Shown: positions 44,838 through 54,992 of the stretch, piece after piece
Position numbering within the stretch: position 1 is the first letter of the stretch
Layout of the letters: every line of letters begins with the position of its first letter
Source of the DNA: an uncultured Bacillus sp.
GTDB taxonomy: Bacteria > Bacillota > Bacilli > Bacillales_B > DSM-18226
Reading direction: 5' to 3'
Length of the DNA stretch: 64,000 nucleotides
NCBI RefSeq assembly: GCF_946478885.1
Contig: NZ_CAMLDX010000005.1
Coordinates: 1-64,000 of the forward strand
Position numbers and translations under genes: made by a program
Notes under the pieces: generated by a model
Seen by the model: the letters and a program-made list of their open reading frames with translations, nothing else
The model's database searches: none
Told to the model about the DNA's origin: nothing

Positions 44838-45413
44838 TCATTTCATTTCCATCTCACTGTTTCGATTGTATAAATACTCCACTGCGCTTAAAAGTGTAGC
44901 GAGTTCCTCGATAGAATAGTTATTATATAAATCATTTTCCGTTAGATTGGTAATATCGATTTCCTCAAATCCCGGTATTTCGGTGATATAAATTTCTTGC
45001 GAGATGGCTTTAATGGTTTGCACCATGTCTTTCTTGATTTTCTTCATTCTTGCCGAGATATTTGTTTTACGTGAAAGCTCTATCTTTTTCTTGGTCTCTT
45101 TTTGAATATTGGCCGCAGTGCTCTTTGTACAGTCAGTTGGAGCGCCGGATGTGTTCTCTCTCCAAACGTCGGGAGCTTTGCTTTGCTCTGTTTTCCTCAC
45201 TGTGCCAGCAGTCTGTTCCTGCAAAGCAGCGCATTTGCGGCAAAGCTGGTCTTGATTCACCTTGCTGACCTTACGCCGGCAGTTTATACATATCTCCGTT
45301 TTCTTGGATCTTAATTTGGAGGAAGCCTGACATTCTAGGCACATGTATTTATTAAAGAAAAGATCGGCGCTTTTAATTTTATTACAGCCAAAACATCTTT
45401 GCATTCTCAACAT
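44838..45413 (-). CDS. zinc-ribbon protein, unknown function
   Basis: About 191 residues. Four CxxC pairs in the first 65 residues (CFGC, CLEC, CINC, CRKC) form two zinc ribbons. A Lys-rich middle and an acidic C-terminus follow (EIPGFEEIDITNLTENDLYN). AAAGGGTGA lies before the start; GTG, ATG 45413 and ATG 45404 are all possible. It may bind nucleic acid or protein. No operon partner. Confidence 0.6.
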   Translation of the reverse strand: MLRMQRCFGCNKIKSADLFFNKYMCLECQASSKLRSKKTEICINCRRKVSKVNQDQLCRKCAALQEQTAGTVRKTEQSKAPDVWRENTSGAPTDCTKSTAANIQKETKKKIELSRKTNISARMKKIKKDMVQTIKAISQEIYITEIPGFEEIDITNLTENDLYNNYSIEELATLLSAVEYLYNRNSEMEMK

Positions 45414-45628
45414 ACTCACCCTTTTATTATTTTAGAAATAGATTTGTGGCAGCGGGTGTTTGACTATTCTAATAAGTATTCTATTTTTTCAATTATAATA
45501 CAATAATATGCTATATAATATTTTGATAGTTAATTAACGCGAAATAGAGCTAATAGTCCTGGTTTGATAGTATCAGCATCATGTAAATATAGTTATTTTT
45601 ATAAGAAAAGAGTAGTGGTGAAGAAGAT

Positions 45629-45710
45629 TGGGAGATGACAACACACGGGAGACTTGATTTTGATCATCTCTTGGTTTGAAAGATTTTCCCGCTGTGATGT
45701 TGTCCTCCCA
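45629..45710. repeat. long inverted repeat
   Basis: TGGGAGATGACAACA (45629-45643) and TGTTGTCCTCCCA (45698-45710), with further inner GGGAG/CCCGC pairing. About 80 bases in all, in the gene-free stretch 45414-45899. It may be a small mobile repeat. Confidence 0.5.
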
Positions 45711-45807
45711 TTTTACGGACGGGCAGTCGGGAAGATAAAGAAGGATGATTTGTGTGAAGATTGGTGTAAGCTTAGCTGTATTTATACGATCTAATCATGG
45801 AGAATGT

Positions 45808-45893
45808 TGATATATCAAGGTTCTGAAACAAGAAAAGGGACATGCAGAAGTCGAATGTACGACTTTCTGGATGTCCCTTATTTGATTGAATCG
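45808..45893 (-). terminator. terminator of the RND gene within a two-copy repeat
   Basis: AAGGGACAT (45835-45843) pairs with ATGTCCCTT (45871-45879), inside which CAGAAGTCG pairs with CGACTTTCTG. The surrounding 70 bases (TTGATATATCAAGGTTCTG...) recur in diverged form at 53330-53420. Confidence 0.75.
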
Positions 45894-45899
45894 TATTCT

Positions 45900-48800
45900 T
45901 TAGTTTTCCTGGATATCCTTCCGATCTTTCTTTAGCATTTTGGAAAGAATTTCATATACGATTGGTACAATGACTAATGTTAATAAAGTCGAAGTGATAA
46001 GACCGCCGATGACCGTTGTCGCTAGGTCTCGCGATATCAGACCTCCACCGCCTTCGCCAATTGCCATTGGCAGCATCGCTCCAATGGTTGCGATGGCTGT
46101 CATCAGAATCGGACGCAAACGCGTTGCCCCTGCTTCTAAAATGGCATCACGCATGACCATGCCATCGCGTTCCATATGGATTATGCGGTCAACTAAGACG
46201 ATGGCATTCGTGACAACAATTCCGATTAGCATTAGCAGCCCCATCATAACCGATACTGAAATCGTCTGGTCGGTAATATACAAGCCGATAAATGAACCGA
46301 TGACTGCAAACGGCAAGGAGAATAGGATAGCGAATGGTGCCAGTCCTTCACCAAATGTAACAACCAGAATAAAATAGACGATAAGGATGGCTGCAATCAT
46401 AGCAACTCCCAGCTTAGTGAAGGTTTCCTGCATATCTGCTGCGACCCCTTCCACACCGGTAGTGACACCTTTTGGAAGATTCAGCTTATCGATCTTTTTA
46501 TCAGCCGCTGTTGTTGCTTTTGAAATATCTTCATCCGTAATGGTACCGGATACAGTTGCATAATATTCCCCTTGGGAGCGGGTTAAGGTGCTGAACGTCG
46601 TTCCTTCTTCTACCTTTACCAGCTGCGAAAGCGGCATCGCAGTACCTAGGGCTGTATTTATCTTAGTCTGCAGTAAATCCTCTACCGACTTCGGATCGAC
46701 CTTTGTTTCACGTTTAACAATGACATTGATATCATTCCCGTTATGTTCTACCGTTGTTAAAATTTCAGGAGCCGATGAAGTGGTTAATGCCATAACAATT
46801 TGTCCTGTCGTTAAGCCGTATTGCAGAAGATTCTGCTGGTCTACTTTGAACGTATGCTCAACATAAGGATCTTCGTAGTCGGAGGTAATATCCTTTAATC
46901 CCTTCACGTCTGTTAAAGCATTCTCTACTTGTTTGACTGCTTTGCTTAGTTTGCCTAGGTTTTCACTGTATAGTGTGTAGCTGACATCATTTGAGCCTGC
47001 TGACATCGCAGTGAAATTCTGAGAGGTCCATTTACCGGACTGGTCGAGGTCAGATAAATATTTTTCCACCTCTTCCTTTGCGTCAAGGAAATTATCCATG
47101 TCAGGGTCAAAAATCAAGTACATTAATGCGCCGTTACGGCCGCCTGTAGCCATAGCCATCATGGCATCATCGTTCGATACGTCATTTACTGATACTTGTA
47201 AAATATCAATATCATCACGTTTCATTAATTCTTTCTCGACCTCTTCAATATTAACCAAGGTTTCTTCCTTCAGCTCGCCGGTTGCCGGAGTATAGCTTAA
47301 ATACATGGCTTTTTCCTGCTCTGACCCCATGAAGGAGAAGCCAATCAGCGGTGTTAAGGCAAGAGAGCCAGCCAGCAGCAAGAGCGCAATGGTCGAGGTG
47401 ATGACCTTGTGGTTTAACGCCTTCTCTAAAATGAACTTGTACCATTTGGCCAGTTCTCCGATACCTTTGTGTTTTTTGCCTGTTTTCTCACTGTATAATT
47501 TTTTACGGAAAAGAGTGTGAGAAAGAGTTGGTACAATGGTAATCGCCACAAGTAAGGAAGCACCTAGGGCGAAGGTCATCGTCAAGGCAAATGGCATGAA
47601 CAATTCGCCCACCATGCCGCCTACAAAAATCAGCGGAGCAAATACGGCTACCGTTACTAATGTAGAGGATAGTATCGGCTTGAACATTTCAATCGTTGCT
47701 TCACGAATTAAGGCACGTCCGTTCAGCTTTTCCTCTTTTAAGTGCAAGCGCCTGTATATATTCTCCACGACGACAATCGAGTCATCGATGACACGCCCAA
47801 TCGCTACGGTAATGGCCCCTAATGTCATAATATTTAAGGTAATATCAAGCCAGTTCAACAGCAGCAAGGCCATGAATACCGATACTGGAATCGAGATAAT
47901 CGAAATGATCGTTGATTTAAAGTCACGAAGGAACAAGAGAATGATTAAAACAGCAATTAAACCGCCGAATACAGCTTTTTCGACCATGGAGAAGACAGAG
48001 TCTTCAATCGGTTTCCCTTGATCGAGCGTTACATCAATGGTCAGTCCGTCAATTTTTTTCTTCTGATCCTTAATCAAATCCTTAACGGCATTGACGACCT
48101 TTACAGTATTTGCGTCCTGTCCCTTGACAATTTGAATAGAAATGGCGTCTTCACCATTAGTACGTGAAACAGATTGTACCTTGCCTACGGTTTTAATATC
48201 CGCAATATCACTTAGTTTGACGAATGGAGAAGGTTGTGCTGCTGACGGTGTAACCGGAATCAGTATTTCCTTTAGTTCATCAACAGACTTCATCTTACCG
48301 TCGACATAAATCGCTTCTTCTCCGGATTCAAACTCATAAATGCCTAATGATGAGGCCATATCACTGGCCTGGATCATTTCCTTCACTTTGTCTTCCGTAA
48401 GACCAAGCTCGGCCATTTTGGCCTCATTATAGGTGAAGTCTACTTCTTCAATATGCTGGCCGGTAATTGTAGCAGATGCTACACCGTCAATCTTTTCAAT
48501 TTTTGGTAAAATAATATCTTCAACCGTAGAAGTTAATTCCACGATATCTTCTTTCGAGCTACTAATCGATAGGGCCACAACTGGCATCATATTCATGCTG
48601 ATTGCTGTAATGGACGGTTCCTGTGCATCTTCCGGCAGTTTGACTCCGTCAATTGCTGCCTCAAGCTCACGCTTTTTCTCATCCATATCCACACCGTACT
48701 CGTATTCGATCTGCAACTGGGATACGCTCGAAGATGAATTGGAATATACATTTTTGACCTCTTCAAGTCCTTCGACAGCCTTTTCCATTGGCATCGAAAC

Positions 48801-48989
48801 TTCATTCATTACCTGCTCGGGAGTTGCACCCGGGTATACCCCCATGACAATCAAATAAGGAATCGAGATATTGGGAATCGATTCCATTTTCATTCGTGTT
48901 CCAGAATAAATGCCAGAAACTGTAATGATAATCGTTAGCAGCCACACTGCCAGTTTATTCTTTAAGACAAAGTTGACTAGACCTTTCAC
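45900..48989 (-). CDS. RND-family efflux transporter (SwrC/YerP-like)
   Basis: A 1029-residue inner-membrane pump of the AcrB/SwrC type with 12 helices and two large external loops. GAITVAIGRVIDDSIVVVEN is the helix-4 motif with its two acidic residues, followed by EATIEMFKPILSSTLVTVAVF; MLIGIVVTNAIVLVDRI and ARLRPILMT-like GATRLRPILMTAIATI form the second half. GTG 48989 follows GGCAGGTG. In B. subtilis SwrC/YerP exports surfactin and other amphiphiles, with the TetR gene yerO beside it, as here. Specific substrate unknown. Confidence 0.93.
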   Translation of the reverse strand: MKGLVNFVLKNKLAVWLLTIIITVSGIYSGTRMKMESIPNISIPYLIVMGVYPGATPEQVMNEVSMPMEKAVEGLEEVKNVYSNSSSSVSQLQIEYEYGVDMDEKKRELEAAIDGVKLPEDAQEPSITAISMNMMPVVALSISSSKEDIVELTSTVEDIILPKIEKIDGVASATITGQHIEEVDFTYNEAKMAELGLTEDKVKEMIQASDMASSLGIYEFESGEEAIYVDGKMKSVDELKEILIPVTPSAAQPSPFVKLSDIADIKTVGKVQSVSRTNGEDAISIQIVKGQDANTVKVVNAVKDLIKDQKKKIDGLTIDVTLDQGKPIEDSVFSMVEKAVFGGLIAVLIILLFLRDFKSTIISIISIPVSVFMALLLLNWLDITLNIMTLGAITVAIGRVIDDSIVVVENIYRRLHLKEEKLNGRALIREATIEMFKPILSSTLVTVAVFAPLIFVGGMVGELFMPFALTMTFALGASLLVAITIVPTLSHTLFRKKLYSEKTGKKHKGIGELAKWYKFILEKALNHKVITSTIALLLLAGSLALTPLIGFSFMGSEQEKAMYLSYTPATGELKEETLVNIEEVEKELMKRDDIDILQVSVNDVSNDDAMMAMATGGRNGALMYLIFDPDMDNFLDAKEEVEKYLSDLDQSGKWTSQNFTAMSAGSNDVSYTLYSENLGKLSKAVKQVENALTDVKGLKDITSDYEDPYVEHTFKVDQQNLLQYGLTTGQIVMALTTSSAPEILTTVEHNGNDINVIVKRETKVDPKSVEDLLQTKINTALGTAMPLSQLVKVEEGTTFSTLTRSQGEYYATVSGTITDEDISKATTAADKKIDKLNLPKGVTTGVEGVAADMQETFTKLGVAMIAAILIVYFILVVTFGEGLAPFAILFSLPFAVIGSFIGLYITDQTISVSVMMGLLMLIGIVVTNAIVLVDRIIHMERDGMVMRDAILEAGATRLRPILMTAIATIGAMLPMAIGEGGGGLISRDLATTVIGGLITSTLLTLVIVPIVYEILSKMLKKDRKDIQEN

Positions 48990-49007
48990 TATTACACCTG
49001 CCCTTAA

Positions 49008-49036
49008 TTGACTAGTATCGTACAGTTATCTATAAT
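49008..49036 (+). promoter_or_regulatory. sigma-A promoter of the TetR gene
   Basis: TTGACT (49008-49013), 17-base spacer, TATAAT (49031-49036). Close to the ideal consensus. Confidence 0.8.
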
Positions 49037-49038
49037 AA

Positions 49039-49052
49039 TGACTAATTGGTCA
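49039..49052. promoter_or_regulatory. probable TetR operator between divergent genes
   Basis: TGACTAATTGGTCA, a palindrome with 12 of 14 symmetric bases. It lies just after the regulator's -10 element and over the likely -35 region (TTGACC) of the pump gene on the other strand, so binding could block both. Confidence 0.65.
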
Positions 49053-49078
49053 AGTGTCAATGGAAGAGTAGGAGTTGA

Positions 49079-49921
49079 GTGTTTCAGATGGCGAAAAAAC
49101 AATTAATTATGGAAAAAGCACTGGAGCTATTCGCAGAAAATGGATTCGAGTCCACATCGGTCCAACAGATTACGGAGAAATGCAGAATCTCAAAGGGAGC
49201 CTTCTATCTCTCCTTTAAATCGAAAGATGAATTAATTTACAGTATAACGGATCATTTTATGAGCGCATTTGTCGCTGATATTGAACGAACGGTCAATAGG
49301 AAACAACCTGTTGAGGATTTATTGTACAATTATTTTTTTGAATCCTTCAGTGCTTTTGAAAAGTATGCGGAGTATGCCAGGCTTTTTATGAAAGAACAAT
49401 CCATAACGGTGAATACTGAGTTGATCAAAAGGATGGAGATGTATCAGGCACATCTGACGAACCTTCTTTTTTCTGTCGTAGATCGGCAGTTTACGGAAAA
49501 AGATGCTGCGATGAAGGCCGATCTTGTTTTTATGATTCAGGGTTTTGTGAAAACCTACGGGGAATTATTTTTACGGGATCATTTACCGGTTGATATTGGC
49601 TTGGTATGTACGGCTTTAGTGGAAAAAATTAATATCCTTTCTGAGCATACTGCGATTCCTTTGCTATCACCAGAATTCTTTGCCTTTTCTGTACACGGAT
49701 TTGTCACACCAACGAGGGAACAAATTATCGAGATTCTGACAGAAAAAATCTTTGAAATGGATGATCCTATTATTAAGGAATCACTGGCATTGCTGAAAGG
49801 CCACCTGACCCAGCAGTCACTTAGCCCTGCTATCCTTCAGGGGTTGCTCAAAAACCTAAGCGAAAACTCCCATACGAAATGGATCGCCTACCTCTGTCGG
49901 CAGTTCGGGGCTGTAGAGTAG
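49079..49921 (+). CDS. TetR-family regulator (YerO-like)
   Basis: About 280 residues. The N-terminal HTH reads KALELFAENGFESTSVQQIT then KGAFYLSFKSKDEL, the classical TetR pattern. The rest is a helical ligand domain, longer than average for the family. GTG 49079 follows AGGAG by 4 bases; ATG 49088 is an alternative. Divergent from the RND pump with a shared control region of about 90 bases, it most likely represses the pump and itself. Confidence 0.9.
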   Translation: MFQMAKKQLIMEKALELFAENGFESTSVQQITEKCRISKGAFYLSFKSKDELIYSITDHFMSAFVADIERTVNRKQPVEDLLYNYFFESFSAFEKYAEYARLFMKEQSITVNTELIKRMEMYQAHLTNLLFSVVDRQFTEKDAAMKADLVFMIQGFVKTYGELFLRDHLPVDIGLVCTALVEKINILSEHTAIPLLSPEFFAFSVHGFVTPTREQIIEILTEKIFEMDDPIIKESLALLKGHLTQQSLSPAILQGLLKNLSENSHTKWIAYLCRQFGAVE

Positions 49922-49938
49922 AAGAAGGCATACAGCAT

Positions 49939-49966
49939 TTCAGGGCGTCATGTGGGACGCCCTGAA
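49939..49966. terminator. hairpin between convergent tetR and gerB genes
   Basis: TTCAGGGCGTC (49939-49949) pairs perfectly with GACGCCCTGAA (49956-49966). T-run is weak. Confidence 0.7.
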
Positions 49967-50038
49967 TAATAATAGAAGATAGGTTTGCAAGTACCTGCAA
50001 TCATCCAGTGAAAAAAGCGAAAAAAATAAAGAGAATTT

Positions 50039-51145
50039 TTAGGATGACTTTGCCCTAGAATACGCTTTCTTTATGATCGAGATAATGAGAAGGGGAAGCG
50101 GCAGGAAGAAAAATAAATATATTGAAACATTGCCGATCCAATCACTTAACCTAAATAGATCATTAATGGTGTCGGGATACATAGCAATAAAGTAAATGAC
50201 CGGAAGCAGTCCAAACATGAATTTATGTATATTCTTATTTGTAAGTTGGGCCAGTCCTAAAGCAGCGGCATAATAGGTGATGGTGAAGGTAGAGAATATT
50301 TGCATCATCCAAGTGACCATTAGCAAGGATTCAAACCGCTCAAAAATTAAACCAGTCAGCTCAAAGCTTCGTATTAGATCAAAGGTCGGCCATGTTCTTG
50401 TTATTACTCCATCCGTAGATAGCCCGCCGATGACCATCACTAAGGTTATCACGTAAAAAACCACTGCCATGGAAGTAGCTGTCAAAACTACTTTTACTGC
50501 TTTATTTGGCTGTTTCATAAACGGTAATAGCAGCAGCATGATTTCAGCACCGATATACGCAATAGTGGTCGTCTTCAAGCCTTTTAGTACAGGGATAAAG
50601 CCGGAACCTAACACGGGACGCAAGTGATCGATCTCAAATATTTTGAAGCTCATAAAGGTTACGAGTAAAAAAAAGATGACGGTGATCGGGAGGATCATCT
50701 CAAACAGACGTGCAATGGCATTGATGCCCCCCAATATGAGATAAAGTCCAACCCACATAAATGTCATGGTTATGGGCCATTGGGGGGTTTCCTCCAAGAG
50801 CAAAAACGACGTGACCTCTGCCATTGACCTCACTTCAAATGCGGAAAGCGTAGAAAAGTAAAAGACTATAACTAAACTGAGTACACTGCCTGCCCATTTC
50901 CCCACAATCTCCTGACTGTATTGGTAAAAAGTCTTGTCAGGGAAACGCTGGCTTAATTTTACCATGATCACCCCGGCAATCATGGCGATCAGGCCTCCTA
51001 GAATGACGGTGATCCACACATCTGGAGTTTTCACCTTCTCAGTAACCGTTCTAGGCAGGGTCATAATCCCTGATGCAAGGATAAAGTTAACGACGATAAC
51101 GGCTGCTTGAGCGGATGTTATTCGATCCTTCGGGTTGAGAAGCAT
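50039..51145 (-). CDS. spore germination permease, GerAB/GerKB family
   Basis: A 368-residue, 10-span APC-fold protein. ITSAQAAVIVVNFILASGIM and LPRTVTEKVKTPDVWITVIL open the protein as in GerAB and GerKB. ATG 51145 is favoured by GGGAG 11 bases upstream; a GTG four codons earlier abuts that site. B subunits bind the amino-acid germinant in the spore inner membrane. It lies 28 bases after the A-subunit gene. No GerC lipoprotein gene follows. Confidence 0.92.
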   Translation of the reverse strand: MLLNPKDRITSAQAAVIVVNFILASGIMTLPRTVTEKVKTPDVWITVILGGLIAMIAGVIMVKLSQRFPDKTFYQYSQEIVGKWAGSVLSLVIVFYFSTLSAFEVRSMAEVTSFLLLEETPQWPITMTFMWVGLYLILGGINAIARLFEMILPITVIFFLLVTFMSFKIFEIDHLRPVLGSGFIPVLKGLKTTTIAYIGAEIMLLLLPFMKQPNKAVKVVLTATSMAVVFYVITLVMVIGGLSTDGVITRTWPTFDLIRSFELTGLIFERFESLLMVTWMMQIFSTFTITYYAAALGLAQLTNKNIHKFMFGLLPVIYFIAMYPDTINDLFRLSDWIGNVSIYLFFFLPLPLLIISIIKKAYSRAKSS

Positions 51146-51173
51146 AGCCTGTTTCACTCCCTTTTACCGCGAG

Positions 51174-52730
51174 TTATCTTTTTCGTACCGGGTTTTCTGT
51201 ATGAAGGATTTTAGGTCGGCGTTTCATCATCATCAGAGGCATACGGACCATAAAATCCTTCCAATCATTTAAACGATAAGGAACGGTTGGACTCACATAA
51301 GGGACGCCAAAGCTCTTTAATTTCACCAAATGGCTGATGATGAAAAGGATGAATAGGACGAGCCCGTATAATCCAAATATTGCAGCACAAAACATAGCGG
51401 TGAAGCGAAGGAGACGGAGAGCGATCCCGGCATCATATTGCGGAAGGGCAAACGATGAAATCGCCGTTAGCGCTACGACAATGACCAAAATAGGGCCGAC
51501 AATCCCTGCCTGTACAGCAGCTTCTCCAATAATTAAGCCGCCGACAATTCCTATCGCAGAGCCTATGGGCTTTGGTAAACGCAAACCGGCCTCGCGTAAA
51601 ATCTCAATCGATATTTCCATAAAAAGTGCTTCAACGAGTGCAGGATACGGAACCGGGACTCTCGAGTTCATAATGGATATGGCCAGCTTAGTCGGAATCA
51701 GACCTGGATGAAATGAAATAAAAGCAATATACATGGCAGGTGTTAAAAGAGACAAGATGGCGGCAAGAAAACGAAGCAAACGAAAGAACGAGCCGGGAAT
51801 CCACCTGATATTATAGTCCTCTGGCGATTGCAGCATCATGCTAAAGGTGACCGGAACAATCAATGCGAAGGGTGTCCCGTCTAATAGGATGGCGACTCGG
51901 CCTTCTGTCAGGGCAGCCATCACGCGGTCAGGACGTTCGGTATTCTGAACCTGCGGAAAAGGGCTGAGATAGTCATCCTCAATCAGCTGTTCGATAAAGC
52001 CAGATTCTGGTGCATGATCGATATCAATCCTCTGAATTCGCCTTTCTACCTCTTGCACTAAATCTGTATCAGCAATATCGGTAATGTAGGCGACCACTAG
52101 GTCTTTCTTTACACGGGTGCCTACCTGGTATTTAATCATCGATAAATTGTCTATCTTGCCATTTCCTCTCAAGAGTGCGGTATTATCACTTAAAGCTTCG
52201 GTAAAGCCCACCCGCGGGCCTCTGACTAAAGTCTCTGAGACCGGTTCCTCAATATTTCTTGTCTTTTCCTGGGTTGTTCCAATGAGTAATGTTTGTGATA
52301 AACCATTGATTAACAGTGCGGTAGATCCGGTTAAAACTTTTATTACTAATTCATTAATGGATTCCAATACTTCAACTTCACATACAGTGAGCACATGATC
52401 TTTAATAAAGTCAATTGAAATACCTTCAGTATCGATATTCCGGCAATGGGGTTCTACTGTGAAATTCGCCATCAAGGATCTCATAATAATATTATTAATG
52501 AGTTCTTTGTTTGATAATCCTTCTATATATACAATAGCTGCCCGAATACCGGTACATCCTAATTCAAATTCACGAAAATGCACATCCCAGTTATGGCCGA
52601 TTTTTTCTTTAATCGCTTTTAAATTGACGTCTAATTCTTGTGAAAAAGCATTGCTTGTCTTGTCAACATTTGATTTTTGTCCATTATCACTTTTTGTCCG
52701 TGTTTTTGTTTTCCAGATCTTCATCTTCAT
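51174..52730 (-). CDS. spore germination protein, GerAA/GerKA family
   Basis: A 518-residue A subunit. The N-terminal cytoplasmic half contains [20 protein letters not shown] and [20 protein letters not shown], both GerAA signatures. Membrane segments begin near residue 300 ([20 protein letters not shown], then about five helices). AGAGGATGACTC precedes the ATG, which overlaps the stop of a 42-residue gene. A subunits form the ion channel of the germinant receptor. Confidence 0.95.
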   Translation of the reverse strand: MKMKIWKTKTRTKSDNGQKSNVDKTSNAFSQELDVNLKAIKEKIGHNWDVHFREFELGCTGIRAAIVYIEGLSNKELINNIIMRSLMANFTVEPHCRNIDTEGISIDFIKDHVLTVCEVEVLESINELVIKVLTGSTALLINGLSQTLLIGTTQEKTRNIEEPVSETLVRGPRVGFTEALSDNTALLRGNGKIDNLSMIKYQVGTRVKKDLVVAYITDIADTDLVQEVERRIQRIDIDHAPESGFIEQLIEDDYLSPFPQVQNTERPDRVMAALTEGRVAILLDGTPFALIVPVTFSMMLQSPEDYNIRWIPGSFFRLLRFLAAILSLLTPAMYIAFISFHPGLIPTKLAISIMNSRVPVPYPALVEALFMEISIEILREAGLRLPKPIGSAIGIVGGLIIGEAAVQAGIVGPILVIVVALTAISSFALPQYDAGIALRLLRFTAMFCAAIFGLYGLVLFILFIISHLVKLKSFGVPYVSPTVPYRLNDWKDFMVRMPLMMMKRRPKILHTENPVRKR

Positions 52731-52855
52731 GAGTCATCCTCTGCTGTTCGGATCCATTTAAAGAATCGTGAGATCATATATGGAATGATAAGGGCGACAA
52801 CCGCTTGTACAAAAATTTTCCAGTCTGGAATACTAAAAACAATCGTTTTCCACAT
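52727..52855 (-). CDS. 42-residue single-span protein of the ger operon
   Basis: Reads [20 protein letters not shown] then [20 protein letters not shown] and DS. One membrane segment (about 13-29) with a basic end. ATGTGGGGAA precedes the ATG. The TGA stop overlaps the gerA start as ATGA, so translation is coupled. Several Bacillus ger operons carry a small D-type membrane gene that tunes the receptor; this may be a shorter equivalent. It is easily missed because of its size. Confidence 0.7.
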   Translation of the reverse strand: MWKTIVFSIPDWKIFVQAVVALIIPYMISRFFKWIRTAEDDS

Positions 52856-52953
52856 TTCCCCACATCCTGTTCACATACGAATCTAACTGCTGACATTAAT
52901 CTTCATCCTATCAAAATGACCGTAATTAGGATAAAAATCCTTATCTTCACAAA

Positions 52954-52984
52954 TAGTATCAAGAATTATTGTGTCTTCTATACA
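52954..52984 (-). promoter_or_regulatory. possible forespore (sigma-G type) promoter of the ger operon
   Basis: On the minus strand TGTATA (52984-52979), an 18-base spacer, GATACTA (52960-52954), near the sigma-G pattern TGAATA-N17/18-CATACTA. It lies about 100 bases before the 42-residue gene. Confidence 0.4.
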
Positions 52985-53329
52985 TGGAAAATGCTTTTTT
53001 ATCTAATAAGTTCTACCTGATAAGCATGGGAAGGTTTTTTCTAATGAGGGTGAAGGGAAGAGAAAGATAAAGGATGTAAAAAAATTTTGTGAGATATAAA
53101 CCTACATAACTATAAGGTGATAAAAGTTGCTGTTAAAATTTCTAGTGAAGATAACACTTGGGTTTATGAAAAATAGTATTATTTAAAATGATATCAAAAT
53201 ATAATATGGATGAAACAAACAATTGTCAAGTCCATTTGAGGTATCTTCAGGACCGTCAAGATGGAGACAAGGCATGACTCTTGAAGGGACTTTAACGTTA
53301 ATATGAATGAAAGTGGAACTCCGAAAAGG

Positions 53330-53420
53330 TAATCATCAAGAATATTGAGATATCAAGCCTTTGAAACATAAAAAGGGGAACCCAGATATCGAAAATTCGA
53401 CGTTTTGGATGCCCTGATTT
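53330..53420. repeat. second copy of the 70-base repeat seen at 45808
   Basis: TTGAGATATCAAGCCTTTG and GATGCCCTGATTTTG align with the copy at 45808-45893, including its hairpin core. It lies in the gene-free stretch 52985-53582, which has no other clear feature. Confidence 0.55.
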
Positions 53421-53582
53421 TGTGTGATGCCCGAATAGTTTGGATATTGAGACAAAAATTTGCTTGTTTCGCCATGTCCTGCTCAAATTCGTACAGCATT
53501 TGCTTGATCTACCTATTTCATTGCTGCGGAACGAGAATCTGCTTTTTGCACGTTTCACATCTATGACTCAGCCATTTCTATC

Positions 53583-54470
53583 TTATTGATCATCTAGATG
53601 TTGTTCATTGTATGGCTCAACGTGAACCAAAACTTCTGCATTGGGATTCACCTTTTCCTTAATGATTTCCTCAATGGCATGTACTAGGGCGTGTGATTCC
53701 TCAGTGCTCAAATCGGGTTCAACTAGAATATGCAGATCAATATAGCAGGCATGATAGCTGCCTCTGCTTCTAATTTTGTGCGCATCCCTTACTTGGTGAA
53801 AGGACATAACCAGGCTTCTGATTTCCTCTGAATTGGCAACCGAACGGTCAACTAATACATCGCTATTTTCTCTAAAAATTTCATAAGCTGCATGTATGAT
53901 AAAACCGGATACCACTAATGAGGCAATCGGGTCAATGAATGCGGGCATTCCGAGCTTGACAGCAATTAGTGTTGCCAGTACTCCGATGGAAACATAGATA
54001 TCACTTCGGGTATGCATCGAGTCAGAAATCAAAATGGGACTTTGCAATTCCTTTCCCTTTCGATACTCGGTAACCGAGACAAAGATGTTGATCCCCAGTG
54101 TAATGAGCATCACAATTAGACTTGACATTGAAATATCCGGCTCCACGGGGTTGCGAAATCGATCCATCGCATCGTAGATGACTTTTCCTCCGACGAAAAA
54201 TAGCATCGCTGAAATAAACATTCCGGCCAATGTCTCAAATTTATTGTGGCCATAAGGATGGTCCAGGTCCTTTGGTTTCATCGCAAGCCGAATCCCAATT
54301 AAGCCGACAACGTTGGACATTCCATCAGACATAGAATGGAATCCATCTGCTGTCATACTTGCACTTTGAATGATCGATCCGATTACAATTTTTAATACGG
54401 CCACAATTAAATTTGCGAGTAAAATCACAAACAGCACGAGCTGAACCTTTTTAAATGTATCTGTACTCAT
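53583..54470 (-). CDS. cation diffusion facilitator (zinc/iron/manganese exporter)
   Basis: A 295-residue CDF protein with six helices and a C-terminal cytoplasmic domain. Metal sites lie in SMTADGFHSMSDGMSNVVGL and ISDSMHTRSDIYVSIGVLAT. DHPYGHNKFETLAGMFISAM is the family signature. The C-terminal domain has HACYIDLHILVEPDLSTEES. ATG 54470 follows GGAGG by 11 bases. Divalent metal out, proton in. It resembles YdfM-type proteins; the metal cannot be told. Confidence 0.92.
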   Translation of the reverse strand: MSTDTFKKVQLVLFVILLANLIVAVLKIVIGSIIQSASMTADGFHSMSDGMSNVVGLIGIRLAMKPKDLDHPYGHNKFETLAGMFISAMLFFVGGKVIYDAMDRFRNPVEPDISMSSLIVMLITLGINIFVSVTEYRKGKELQSPILISDSMHTRSDIYVSIGVLATLIAVKLGMPAFIDPIASLVVSGFIIHAAYEIFRENSDVLVDRSVANSEEIRSLVMSFHQVRDAHKIRSRGSYHACYIDLHILVEPDLSTEESHALVHAIEEIIKEKVNPNAEVLVHVEPYNEQHLDDQ

Positions 54471-54907
54471 CAAAACTCAATCCTCCATTACAGCTACAGC
54501 GGCTCCCCAAATGCATTGAACAAATATGCTTGATTGGTGTAATGGTTTGAATATTCCCCCCACTAAACATGCTAATAGGTTATGGCCATTTTTTGATATA
54601 ACTGCACCAGCCATTTGCTAATCGGGTGTTCACTGAATATAAGCCTTTTTACTATATCAAAAATGAGCTGATTTTACTTCACATTTCATTATAATATGAA
54701 AAGGTTATTTATAAATCGTTCAATTGGAATAAGAGAAAATAAACAGCATAGGGTATAAGGTCTGCTTTTTGCAGCATCAAATAAAATGTAGATAACAATC
54801 TTTCCAAAAGAAATTCATCATTCCGCTGTTTTTGCTAAAGAATATATCATAGATATAAATGGGAGAATAGTGAAAAAAATCGGATGAATAAGATTATATA
54901 TGAAAGA
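54471..54907. other. gene-free stretch
   Basis: About 440 AT-rich bases upstream of the CDF gene. It should hold the CDF promoter; I see no gene, RNA or clear repeat. Confidence 0.4.
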
Positions 54908-54942
54908 AAGCAGGGCACTATGTGAATGGCCCTGTCTTTTTT
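54908..54942 (-). terminator. terminator after the aldo/keto reductase
   Basis: CAGGGC (54911-54916) pairs with GCCCTG (54929-54934), with T-rich bases following on the plus strand and A-rich ones on the other; the reductase stop is 50 bases away. Confidence 0.6.
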
Positions 54943-54992
54943 AACTTGCAAGAGTATCTGAATTTTAGATATAGTTGATTTTTTCGATACGA

